This document shows, in pieces, positions 8,546 through 18,728 of a stretch of DNA of 32,783 nucleotides. The notes below the pieces were generated by a model. That model made no database searches. It was not told the origin of the DNA and saw nothing but the letters and a program-made list of their open reading frames with translations. The stretch is from Alphaproteobacteria bacterium (GTDB lineage: Bacteria > Pseudomonadota > Alphaproteobacteria > Rhizobiales > Hyphomicrobiaceae), in the NCBI GenBank assembly GCA_022600345.1, contig JAHZKP010000084.1:1-32783 (forward strand), written 5' to 3'. Position 1 is the stretch's first letter. Every line of letters starts with the position of its first letter. A program made the translations under genes and the position numbers.

Positions 8546-9673
8546 ATGCGGCTAGTGATTGAACGTGGGGAATTGCTACGCGCTCTGGGCCACGTCACCA
8601 GTGTAGTCGAGCGCCGCACGACGATCCCGGTTCTCTCCAACGTCCTCTTGCGGGCCTCAGGCGACACGCTGTCCTTCAAGGCCACCGACCTGGAGCGCGA
8701 AGTCGTCGAGGAAGTGCCAGCCTCCGTCGAGCAGCCCGGCTCGCTGACCGTGCCAGCACACTTGCTGCACGATATTGTCAGAAAGTTGCCCGATGGCGCC
8801 CAGGTTCAACTCGACCGCGACGCCGACCAGGAACGTTTGACCCTGTCGGCCGGTCATTCGCGATTTGCCCTCCAGACGTTGCCAGCCGAAGACTTCCCCG
8901 ACATCGCCGTTGGTGAACTGCCGCAAACCTTCGAGATCAGCGCCGGTGACCTCAAGCGCCTGATCGATAAGACGCGCTTTGCGATCTCGACGGAAGAAAC
9001 CCGCTACTACCTGAACGGCATCTACCTGCACACCGCTGGTACCGATGGCGAAGGCGACGCCCCGGTCCTGCGCGCTGTTGCCACCGACGGTCACCGCCTT
9101 GCCCAGGTCGATCTGCCGCTCCCCGATGGTGCCGACGGAATGTCGGGGGTCATTGTCCCGCGCAAGACCGTCCATGAGGTCCATCGCCTTCTGGAGGCTT
9201 CCGGCGGCTCGGTCACTGTTGGCGTGTCGGAAGCAAAAGTACGTTTCGGAATCGGCACCGTGACGCTCACCTCCAAGTTGATTGACGGAACCTTCCCCGA
9301 CTACGGCCGCGTTATCCCACAGGGCAACGACAAGGAGATGAAAGTCTCCAACGTCGAGTTCATGGGGGCTGTGGATCGCGTTTCAACGATTGCCTCCGAA
9401 CGCGGCCGCGCCGTCAAGCTGGCCGTCTCGACAAACCAACTGGTATTGTCGGTCAACAACCCCGAAGGCGGCAGCGCTACTGAGGAATTGGGCGTCGAGT
9501 ACGGCTCCGATGACCTGGAGATCGGATTTAACGCCCGATACCTTCTCGATATCGCCGGCCAGCTCGAAGGTGAAGATGCGACCTTCCTGCTATCCGATCC
9601 AGGTTCCCCCGCGATGGTTCGCGATTCTTCCGGCGACGGCGCACTCTACGTCGTCATGCCCATGCGCGTGTAA
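8546..9673 (+). CDS. dnaN: DNA polymerase III beta subunit (sliding clamp)
   Basis: 375 residues, the usual length of the ring-forming beta clamp that tethers the replicative polymerase. Three repeated clamp domains are recognisable: an N-terminal domain starting MRLVIERGELLRAL and including RTTIPVLSNVLL, a middle domain with ISTEETRYYLNGIYL and ATDGHRLA, and a C-terminal domain with GFNARYLLDI and ending VVMPMRV, which forms the hydrophobic peptide-binding pocket. GAGGAG lies at good distance before the ATG. recF begins 14 nt after the stop, so the two are likely cotranscribed. Confidence 0.97.
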   Translation: MRLVIERGELLRALGHVTSVVERRTTIPVLSNVLLRASGDTLSFKATDLEREVVEEVPASVEQPGSLTVPAHLLHDIVRKLPDGAQVQLDRDADQERLTLSAGHSRFALQTLPAEDFPDIAVGELPQTFEISAGDLKRLIDKTRFAISTEETRYYLNGIYLHTAGTDGEGDAPVLRAVATDGHRLAQVDLPLPDGADGMSGVIVPRKTVHEVHRLLEASGGSVTVGVSEAKVRFGIGTVTLTSKLIDGTFPDYGRVIPQGNDKEMKVSNVEFMGAVDRVSTIASERGRAVKLAVSTNQLVLSVNNPEGGSATEELGVEYGSDDLEIGFNARYLLDIAGQLEGEDATFLLSDPGSPAMVRDSSGDGALYVVMPMRV

Positions 9674-9687
9674 TCGGTTGCCCGGAA

Positions 9688-10908
9688 TTGACAGGTTCGC
9701 ACCCAGTAGATCCCCCGTCGTCTCCGCCGCCACAATCCCAAGCCGAGAGCGCGTTGCGCCTGTGGGTCGAGCGCCTCTCGCTCACTAGTTTCCGCAATTA
9801 TAAAAGCGCCGTCATCGCACCTGGCAATCAATCCGTCGTGCTCGTCGGGCCCAACGGTGCAGGCAAAACCAACCTCCTCGAAGCCGTCTCATTGATGGTC
9901 CCCGGCCAGGGCTTGCGCCGCGCATCCTATATCGACATGGCAAACATCGAAGCCGGCGGAAGCTGGGCGGTCGCCGCCAGGATCCACACCCGCAACGGTC
10001 CAGCCGACATCGGCACCGGCCAACAGCAAGCCCAGGCCGGCGCGCGTCGCGCTCCCACCGGCCGCATTGTTCGCATCGATGGCGAACAAAAGGGAGGTTC
10101 GGGCGTCCTTGCCGACTATCTGGAAGCCGTCTGGCTGACGCCCTCAATGGACGGCCTGTTTACAGGCCCGGCCGCCGAACGCCGACGCTTCCTTGATCGC
10201 ATGGTGTTGTGCTTCGATCCCGGTTTTCGCACGCTTGCCAGCCGTTTCGAGCGCGCCACTCAGGCCAGAAACCGCCTGCTTGCCGACGGCGTCCGTGATG
10301 CCGCCCAGTTAAAGGGCGTGGAATTGGTTATGGCTGAGGCAGGCGCAGCCGTTGCCGCCGCCCGCTATTCAACCGTTTCGCGCCTGTCCACCGTCATCGA
10401 GGCCCGCCGCACCCGAGCCCCCGACTCGCCATTTCCCTGGAGCCAGGTGCGCATCGAAGGGACGCTGGAAACCGAGCTGGCCGATGCTGCTGCCGTCGAC
10501 GTCGAAGATGCCTATGCCGAACGCCTTGCGTCCGCCCGCGAGCGGGACCGCGCCGCCGGCCGCACACTCGAAGGCCCCCACCGTTCCGACCTGATCGTGC
10601 ATCACGGCCCCAAACAGATGCCCGCCCGGCTCAGTTCAACCGGCGAGCAAAAGTCCCTCCTCATCGGCCTGGTCCTGGCCGAAGCCGAGTTGATCGCCAG
10701 ACGCCACGACGGCGCCGGCCCGCTCCTGCTGTTGGACGAAATTACAGCCCACCTCGATGAGGCCCGCCGCACCGCGCTATTCGAAGAGATCCTGCGTCTG
10801 GGCGGCCAGGCCTGGATGACCGGAACCGACCTGGAGGCGTTCTCCGCGCTGACCTCTCACGCAGCCTTTTTCAAGGTCGCGGGAGCCAATTTGACTCGAT
10901 TGCCTTGA
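9688..10908 (+). CDS. recF: DNA replication and repair protein RecF
   Basis: SMC-like ATPase that helps load RecA at single-strand gaps. The 406-residue product has Walker A GPNGAGKTN (about 54-62), the ABC signature region LSSTGEQKSL and Walker B LLLLDEITAHLD near the C-terminus, and the characteristic FRNYKSA near the N-terminus. The apparent start is TTG at 9688; no ATG or GTG exists before the conserved core. Another TTG at 9753 would shorten it by 21 residues, so the exact start is uncertain. It follows dnaN closely, the usual order. Confidence 0.95.
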   Translation: MTGSHPVDPPSSPPPQSQAESALRLWVERLSLTSFRNYKSAVIAPGNQSVVLVGPNGAGKTNLLEAVSLMVPGQGLRRASYIDMANIEAGGSWAVAARIHTRNGPADIGTGQQQAQAGARRAPTGRIVRIDGEQKGGSGVLADYLEAVWLTPSMDGLFTGPAAERRRFLDRMVLCFDPGFRTLASRFERATQARNRLLADGVRDAAQLKGVELVMAEAGAAVAAARYSTVSRLSTVIEARRTRAPDSPFPWSQVRIEGTLETELADAAAVDVEDAYAERLASARERDRAAGRTLEGPHRSDLIVHHGPKQMPARLSSTGEQKSLLIGLVLAEAELIARRHDGAGPLLLLDEITAHLDEARRTALFEEILRLGGQAWMTGTDLEAFSALTSHAAFFKVAGANLTRLP

Positions 10909-11187
10909 GGACTTGTCGCCCCGATCATCAAGAAGCTTCAAAATACCGCGCTGACAACATCGTAACGCGCTGTTTTTAATGGAATATCATCTGTTGATCA
11001 GTCGCACCCAAGTTGGGCTTTTTTCCCCCTTTTGGAGGGCTTGTATGCTAGATTGTCGGACGAACCGCGAAAAGCAACAGCCAAAACAACAACAACGACC
11101 AAAAGCGCGCTCCTCCCGCGTATTGCAGGCACGCCGTAGCCGCTTTTGCAAACTGACCTGCTCCCATCAAAGACGGAAAGACCCTAG
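10909..11187. promoter_or_regulatory. gyrB upstream region
   Basis: A 279-bp gap. A possible promoter is CTGACA (10951-10956) with TTTAAT (10975-10980), spacing 18. A short palindrome CCCAAGTTGGG at about 11007 followed by a T-run may terminate recF transcription. The short open frame here (10979-11191) is not convincing. Confidence 0.35.
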
Positions 11188-13632
<2,445 letters not shown>

Positions 13633-13639
13633 GTGGGCT

Positions 13640-13716
13640 CCCTCTCCCCGATTGCTCAACACTGCGCAAGCTGGTGTTGACGAACCCAGGGCCGTCGTGA
13701 GCAAACGGGGAGAGGG
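13640..13716. repeat. Large inverted repeat downstream of gyrB
   Basis: CCCTCTCCCCGATTGCTCA (13640-13658) pairs with TGAGCAAACGGGGAGAGGG (13698-13716) with one mismatch, and CAACAC/GTGTTG forms an inner stem (13657-13679). The long stem may serve as a terminator or be a mobile palindromic repeat. No T-run follows. Confidence 0.6.
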
Positions 13717-13807
13717 GACCAAGCCTCAGCAAGACAACCGCTTCCACCCCGCCACGATCCGCACTACAAGTTGACCTCCCCACTGCTAACCAGCGAGGAA
13801 AGCGATA

Positions 13808-14203
13808 ATGAAGGCAGCCCGCGTGCTGTGGCTGATCTTCGGGCTTGCAGCGGTCGGACTTGGCATTATCGGGATTTTCCTGCCGCTGCTGCCGACCACG
13901 CCGTTCATGCTGTTGGCAGCCTATGCCTTTGCGCGGTCTTCTCCGCGCCTGCACACATGGCTGGTGACGCATCCCCGCTTCGGACCCTCGATACATGCCT
14001 GGCATGCGCATGGCGCCATCAGCCGCAAAACCAAAGTTGCCGCCGTTGTCGCGATGATCGCCTCGCTTCTGCTGAGTATCGCCTTGGGCCTCTCGACAGC
14101 AATCGTTGTTATTCAGGCCGTTGTTCTGGCCTGTGCGGCTACCTTTGTCGTGACCCGGCCTGAAAAACCGACCGGGCAGGCTCAAGCGCCCAACGATTCT
14201 TAG
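13808..14203 (+). CDS. DUF454 (YbaN-like) inner membrane protein
   Basis: 131 residues with the DUF454 signature: an N-terminal helix, GIFLPLLPTTPFMLLAAYAFARSSPRLHTWL and HPRFG, then I-x-W and two further helices (about 76-118). Function of the family is not established. GAGGAAAG precedes the ATG. It stands alone on the plus strand and ends 15 nt from the end of the convergent ion-channel gene. Confidence 0.88.
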   Translation: MKAARVLWLIFGLAAVGLGIIGIFLPLLPTTPFMLLAAYAFARSSPRLHTWLVTHPRFGPSIHAWHAHGAISRKTKVAAVVAMIASLLLSIALGLSTAIVVIQAVVLACAATFVVTRPEKPTGQAQAPNDS

Positions 14204-14218
14204 ATTGGCCCGCAGCGC

Positions 14219-15040
14219 TCACTCACCCTTATCGGGTTCACCAGCCCGCAGCTTCACCAGTTCGCTTCGCAACGCGGCGATCTCTTGCCTCATCAGTTCC
14301 TGGTTGCGCAGGATCTGGATTTCCAGCTCCAGTTCTTCTTCGTGCGTGTAGGACTGCATGGAATCGACCACGACGCCGATGACGAGATTAAGCACCACCC
14401 AGCTCGATAGGACGATGAAGGTGATGAAAAACACCCACGCCACCGGATGCGTCTGCATGATCGCGCGTGCCAAGTCCGGCCACCCCTCAAGCGTCATCAC
14501 ACCGAATAGCGAAAAGGCACTGGCCCCAAGCCAGCCGAACGTTTCAGGGTGCGCGTCGCCAAAAAGCTTGGTCCCCATCACGGAGAATATGAACAGCAAT
14601 AGCAACAACAACAACATGATCGAGCCCAGCCTGGGCAGCGCCCGCAAGAACCCCTCGACCACGCGGCGCAGCGATGGCAGCACGGCAACCAACCGCAATA
14701 GCCGCAGTGCTCTAAGAGCCCGCAACGATGCAAAGGCTTCGCTTGCCGGCAGAACCGAAATGGCAACGACGATGAGATCGAACCAGTTCCACGCATCGCG
14801 CCAGAAGTAGCGCCGGAAGGTGAGCATCTTGAGGGCAATCTCGATGACGAAGATGAATACGATGATGTGGTTGAGGACTTCGAGCAGCCCCCCCATTGGT
14901 CGCTCGACGGATGGAATTGTTTCGAAAGCCAGCAGCACGGCATTGAACGCAATCAGCGCGACGATTCCAAACTCGTAAGTGCGCGATTTGAAGAAGCGGG
15001 GCAGGTCGGCCCACAGCGTTCGCAATTGGGTTTGGTTCAT
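14219..15040 (-). CDS. Voltage-gated cation channel, NaChBac (BacNav) family
   Basis: 273 residues, one six-helix subunit of a homotetrameric channel in the inner membrane. S1-S3 occupy about 23-98. S4 carries arginines at 107, 110, 113 and 116 (every third residue), the voltage sensor. The pore has S5 (about 137-157), the selectivity filter TLEGWPD (183-189) and S6 (about 201-228), followed by a Glu-rich coiled-coil tail typical of the family (about 233-265). NaChBac and NavAb have TLESW at this point; here Ser is replaced by Gly and an Asp follows the Trp-Pro, as in calcium-selective relatives. The start at 15040 has only a weak GGGA upstream. Physiological role unknown; possibly motility or pH/salt response. 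Confidence 0.92.
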   Translation of the reverse strand: MNQTQLRTLWADLPRFFKSRTYEFGIVALIAFNAVLLAFETIPSVERPMGGLLEVLNHIIVFIFVIEIALKMLTFRRYFWRDAWNWFDLIVVAISVLPASEAFASLRALRALRLLRLVAVLPSLRRVVEGFLRALPRLGSIMLLLLLLLFIFSVMGTKLFGDAHPETFGWLGASAFSLFGVMTLEGWPDLARAIMQTHPVAWVFFITFIVLSSWVVLNLVIGVVVDSMQSYTHEEELELEIQILRNQELMRQEIAALRSELVKLRAGEPDKGE

Positions 15041-15275
15041 TATCTGTCGTCCCGTCAGCGCGGTTTGTGGTCAGGCTTGTTCGAAGAGTTACCACGTCCC
15101 GGCGCACGAACCAGAATTTCCCCCACCCAATCGTCGTTTCGCACCAACCGTTAGTTAATTCTTCACCCTGCCTTCACTCGTCCCGGCCCTTTGTTCCGCG
15201 CGAAACACAGGCAACCGCGCCTGGGTGAGATCCTTTGTTCCGTGATCGCCACAACAAAACAACGGAGACGGAACA
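15041..15275. promoter_or_regulatory. Divergent promoter region with direct repeat
   Basis: Between the channel gene and the small secreted protein. CCTTTGTTCCG occurs twice about 43 nt apart (around 15188 and 15231) and could be a paired operator. No clear promoter hexamers were identified. Confidence 0.3.
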
Positions 15276-15572
15276 ATGCCTGACAAGTCAAGAGACTATA
15301 CCGCCCAAGTGGTCTGGGGGAGCCTTCTCGCTCTCGCAGCGGCTACGGTAATTTCCACGACGGCGCAAGCAGCGCCTCCCGGGTTCTGCCACAAGTATGC
15401 GAAGGCAGCCGTGCACCAGAACCATCGCAACATCATAAAGGGCTGCGGCTATTCGGGTTGGCGTTGGCATGCCTGGTATCAGGGACACTACAAGTGGTGC
15501 CGCTCGACATCGAAGGGCTTCGCTCGCTCCGAGCGGGTCAACCGCTTCATCCTGCTCAAGCAGTGCTGGTGA
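15276..15572 (+). CDS. Small secreted cysteine-containing protein
   Basis: 98 residues with a signal peptide (hydrophobic run about 14-28, cleavage probably after AQA at about residue 32). The mature part of about 66 residues has the pattern C-x2-YA-x2-AV-x-Q-x3-N, CGYSGWRW, H-x2-WC and an acidic-Arg segment ending in Cys. Similar small exported proteins, sometimes with the motif repeated, occur in Hyphomicrobiales; function unknown. ACGGAGACGG provides a ribosome binding site. The four cysteines suggest two disulphides in the periplasm. Confidence 0.75.
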   Translation: MPDKSRDYTAQVVWGSLLALAAATVISTTAQAAPPGFCHKYAKAAVHQNHRNIIKGCGYSGWRWHAWYQGHYKWCRSTSKGFARSERVNRFILLKQCW

Positions 15573-15600
15573 CGAAAGGTGCCACTGCTGAAGGAGCCAG

Positions 15601-16116
15601 TCAGGTGACCTGCTTGTGCTCCATCAGCACCGCGGGCATCCGTAACCCGTTCGGCATGGGTACGAGGACCTCGCGCACGCGCCTGAACCCAACCGATCGA
15701 TAGAAGGGTTCGGCGTTCAGGCTTGAATAGCATTCGAATTCGATAATGCCCTGCAATCTGGCGTCCGCCTCGCAAGCCTCATAGATTGCCCGCCCCAAGC
15801 CTCGCCGAAGCCACTTCGGATGCGTAGCGAAATGCCGGATGTGGCCGAGGCCGGTTTGATCATCCCCGGTGCCCGGCGGTCGCTCCGGCGTCCAGCCTCC
15901 GCAGGCGATGAGCTTGGCATCGTCGGTCTGGGCAACATAAAACGTGCCCGACAATAACAGCGTCGGATTGGCCTGGCAGATAACAGGCAGCAATTGCGAA
16001 AGCAGGGGCTCGTCATAGCTGCCGGCCATCAACGCAGGGTAGGATGCTGCGAGCAATTCAGTGACGGCTTCCAGATCAGCAATCGTTGTGGCTCGGATGG
16101 TGAAGTCATGAGACAT
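15601..16116 (-). CDS. GNAT-family N-acetyltransferase
   Basis: 171 residues. The GNAT fold is visible: an N-terminal beta strand-helix (IRATTIADLEAVTELL), a central strand with LIACGGW, the acetyl-CoA loop preceded by IRHFATHPKWLRRGLGRAIYE (motif A, R-x2-G-x-G/A), and YSSLNAEPFYRSVGF, the family's motif B. The chosen ATG at 16116 has GGCGGAG upstream; the longer frame to 16167 lacks support. Substrate unknown. It follows the LprI-like gene on the same strand with a 66-nt gap and may share its transcript. Confidence 0.9.
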   Translation of the reverse strand: MSHDFTIRATTIADLEAVTELLAASYPALMAGSYDEPLLSQLLPVICQANPTLLLSGTFYVAQTDDAKLIACGGWTPERPPGTGDDQTGLGHIRHFATHPKWLRRGLGRAIYEACEADARLQGIIEFECYSSLNAEPFYRSVGFRRVREVLVPMPNGLRMPAVLMEHKQVT

Positions 16117-16182
16117 CCAGAATACTCCGCCAGGCGAGGGGCAATCCGAAATCTTGACCGTGTTCAATTTCGATGGACCCTG

Positions 16183-16680
16183 TCAGGGAGAGATCGCAGC
16201 CTTTTCCAAGTCGAGCGCCCTCATGGCGGTTGTCTCCATCACGCACCACGAGGCCATCGGGCCGGCCATTGAACCACCTTCATAAAGAAGATAGGGCATC
16301 TCGCACTTCTGCTTGCGCCACTTGATCCAGGTGCGCTGCATATCACGAACCTTGTTGCCGCTTTTCTTCGAAAGATTGTCAAGGAGCTGCTTGTAGCTGC
16401 CGTTAAGTAGCTCATCCCAAACCGCGTTTTCCCTGACGTAGCAGTCTCGCATGCCCGCCGTGCTGCCCATATCAGGTTGCTCTTCGCACGCCCGCGCCGC
16501 CACCCCGATGCAGCGCGTCGCATGTCGATTGTCACGGCGCGCCTTCTCCAGGCAGGCTTCGATGGCGCCTTTGTCCACGGGCTTGTACCCCGCTTGCTGG
16601 CCAGCATTCGCCACCCCGGCAAGTATCAGCAACCCAGTTGACGCTGCGGCGAGAGCGGTGGCGATTGGCTTGCGTCCCAT
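16183..16680 (-). CDS. LprI/DUF1311-family periplasmic protein
   Basis: 165 residues with a signal peptide (about 1-26, ending VANA). The mature part matches the lysozyme-inhibitor LprI N-terminal family (DUF1311): C-x-EQPDMG, M-x-DC, WDELLN-x3-KQLLD, MQRTWIKWRKQKCEM and GGSMAGPMASWCVMETTAMRALDLE, with conserved cysteines for disulphides. In Mycobacterium LprI inhibits lysozyme; that activity here is only inferred from the family. It lies between a repeat (16711-16774) and the GNAT gene. Confidence 0.85.
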   Translation of the reverse strand: MGRKPIATALAAASTGLLILAGVANAGQQAGYKPVDKGAIEACLEKARRDNRHATRCIGVAARACEEQPDMGSTAGMRDCYVRENAVWDELLNGSYKQLLDNLSKKSGNKVRDMQRTWIKWRKQKCEMPYLLYEGGSMAGPMASWCVMETTAMRALDLEKAAISP

Positions 16681-16710
16681 GCGAATCCCTTTTTGCTGAA
16701 CTGTTCGCGG

Positions 16711-16774
16711 TCTAGCAGGCAGTCAATTTCGTCTCGCATCGCGACCTCACTGAGTTCTTCAACAGCCTGCTAGA
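16711..16774. repeat. Small palindromic repeat, copy A (64 bp)
   Basis: Perfect 10-bp terminal inverted repeats TCTAGCAGGC and GCCTGCTAGA flank a core that recurs in copy B at 19988-20156. It lacks the roughly 100 bp hairpin insert of copy B. The terminal sequence with AACAGCCTGCTAG resembles ends of insertion sequences common in proteobacteria, so a MITE origin is likely. Confidence 0.7.
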
Positions 16775-17510
16775 CACCCAACGATATTTCGGTTCCCTCC
16801 GTCCGGCAACCAGCCCCACACAACTTCAGGCCATGCCTATCGGTGTTAGCTCCTGCTAATTCTGCCAACGGCCTCGGAGGGAGGCTCGCCTTCAATGGCA
16901 AACGGCCGCCAGTCTGTTTAAACGTGCCATCCCCCGCAACGTCATTCCCGCCCCGGCTCGGAGGCCGGGATAAACTCCGGCGGGAACCTAAGCAAGCCGC
17001 TGTATTCACTGCCATTTCTAATGTTCTCCTAGGCGGAATGAATTGCCCGAGCGCGTAGCCTCAAGGATGGCTGGCAGAGGTTCCTTGATGCTTGCATGGG
17101 TCTCCACCTTCGTAGAGATGACGGAGGTGGGAGTGGTGATTTTGGGTGGCGCTTCGCGGCAGCAGTCACTGCGCGACGATAATTGCAGCATCGCCCGAGC
17201 AGTGAATTGTCGTAGCCCTTGTGATTCAGTCACCGAATCTTTGCACCTAGCGTCAACATGCGCTTGCGCAATGTTGCGCAATCAAAAAGCCCGGAGTTCT
17301 TGATCTGGCAACCAAAAATACAGTCCCAGGCAAGACGGCTGCAATCAATGGTGCTAACTTGCCGCGAGTTGTCGAAATTGGCTACGGGTTGCCGCGCGCC
17401 GAATGCCTTTTTTGGGGGGTGTTCCCCTCGGGACAGCATTCAACTCCAGGGGTCGCCATAACTGGGCTCAACAAGGTCAAACGTCCGAGCCCGAGGAAGG
17501 ATCACACGTC
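16775..17510. other. Gene-free intergenic region
   Basis: About 730 bp with no convincing gene. It contains GC-rich palindromes such as TTCCCGCC/GGCGGGAA (16945-16986) and CCACCTTCGT/ACGGAGGTGG (about 17105-17131); translations of the latter resemble intergenic palindromic repeats of alphaproteobacteria. A promoter for the DUF2147 gene presumably lies in 17400-17500 but is not identifiable. Confidence 0.4.
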
Positions 17511-18509
17511 ATGTCACTCACCATCCGGTTAACCCAAAGCGCCGCCCTGGCAACCGCACTTTTATGGACAGCATCCGCCCAGGCGGCTGATCCAAAAGGA
17601 ATTTGGTACGACCACAACGGCCGCGGTGCCGTCCAGATCAAGGATTGCAAGAGCGGCAAGGGCCTGTGCGGCTACGTCGTCCACGTCAAGAAAAAGAAGC
17701 ACGCCAAGCGCTGCGGCACGCAGATTCTGGGTAACGTCACATCCCGTGGCGGTGGCTGGATCTACTCGCCAAGCCGTGGCCGCAAATACACCGTCCGCAT
17801 CAAGCGCCTGAGCGATAGCAAGCTGCGCGTTGTCGGCAACGCTTCTTCACGCCTCTTCTCCAAGACCTTCACCTGGAAGAAGGCACCTGACGATCTCGAA
17901 CTGTGCGGTAAGTACGCAGTTGCCAAGAAGACCAGCGTAGACCGTGATGAGGATCGCGACACCCGCCGCACAAGCCGCCGTGACCGCGATGAGGATCGCG
18001 ACACCCGCCGTACAAGCCGCCGTGACCGTGATGAGGATCGCGACACCCGCCGTACAAGCCGCCGCGACCGCGATGAGGATCGTGACACCCGCCGCACAAG
18101 CCGCCGCGACCGCGATGAAGACCGTGACACCCGTCGCAGCCGCCGCCGTGACCGCGATGAGGATCGTGACAATGGCCGTCTGCCGCAGAGCGAAATCGAA
18201 GAACTTGAAGCAGCCGCTGCCCGCGAGCGTGATGAAGATGGTCGCCGCCGCTATGATGACGATCGCCGCGACAACGACCGCCGGTATGAGGACGAAGACG
18301 TCGCTGCAACGCCTGACGAAGAAGTCGAGGAAAACGAAGACACAGAAGGCGTTGGCAATGATCGCCCTGAAAACGAGGTCACCGAAGTCTTTGACCGCCT
18401 GATCGACAAGGCCAACGAGTACACAGGCGGTAACGGCAAGCGCCGCTGCAAGCTCCGCGTCCCATACGTTGATCGTGTCATCATGATCCCTTGCCGGGAC
18501 CGCGACTGA
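17511..18509 (+). CDS. Secreted DUF2147 protein with charged tandem repeats
   Basis: 332 residues. A signal peptide (1-25, ending AQA) is followed by a DUF2147 domain (about 27-135): GIWYDHNGRGAVQIKDC, LCGYVV, RCGTQILGN, GGGWIYSPSRGRKY and KTFTWKK. Residues 144-223 are five full copies and one partial copy of a 14-residue unit, DRDEDRDTRRTSRR, each 42 bp. After that comes an acidic low-complexity stretch and a Cys-containing C-terminal part with RCKLRVPYVDRVIMIPC. The start at 17511 has GAGGAAGG; the open frame extends to 17403 upstream without support. Function of DUF2147 is unknown. A terminator follows. Confidence 0.9.
   Translation: MSLTIRLTQSAALATALLWTASAQAADPKGIWYDHNGRGAVQIKDCKSGKGLCGYVVHVKKKKHAKRCGTQILGNVTSRGGGWIYSPSRGRKYTVRIKRLSDSKLRVVGNASSRLFSKTFTWKKAPDDLELCGKYAVAKKTSVDRDEDRDTRRTSRRDRDEDRDTRRTSRRDRDEDRDTRRTSRRDRDEDRDTRRTSRRDRDEDRDTRRSRRRDRDEDRDNGRLPQSEIEELEAAAARERDEDGRRRYDDDRRDNDRRYEDEDVAATPDEEVEENEDTEGVGNDRPENEVTEVFDRLIDKANEYTGGNGKRRCKLRVPYVDRVIMIPCRDRD
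17940..18179 (+). repeat. Tandem repeat, 42-bp unit, inside the DUF2147 gene
   Basis: Units begin at 17940, 17982, 18024, 18066 and 18108, with a partial unit from 18150. The first four encode the same 14 residues, and the fifth differs near its end. Third-position differences among units show they are not freshly duplicated. Copy number may vary by slippage. Confidence 0.9.
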
Positions 18510-18540
18510 ACGCTGGCAACAAATACAAACCGATAAGTAG

Positions 18541-18579
18541 ATCGCCGGAGCCCTAAGGGTTCCGGCGATTTTCGTTTTT
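18541..18579 (+). terminator. Terminator after the DUF2147 gene
   Basis: ATCGCCGGA (18541-18549) pairs with TCCGGCGAT (18561-18569), with CCC/GGG stacking inside, followed by TTTCGTTTTT. It begins 31 nt after the stop codon. Confidence 0.9.
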
Positions 18580-18728
18580 GAAGGCACCGTAATTCATGGG
18601 GCAGACAGCCGGGGCCTGGACAGACACAGCCAACTCAGTGCACTTCATGATCAGTCCGGTTTGGCTCGCAGCCGCACTTCACTAACTTTTGCGTGCGGCG
18701 GGCTGGGAAACGACAGGGGGAGCATTTC

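Noticed and set aside
17762-18587. Long minus-strand open frames opposite the DUF2147 gene
   Set aside because: They are mirror images of the tandem repeat (Ser/Arg or Thr/Ala runs) and lack start signals; the sense gene has signal peptide, ribosome binding site and family domain.
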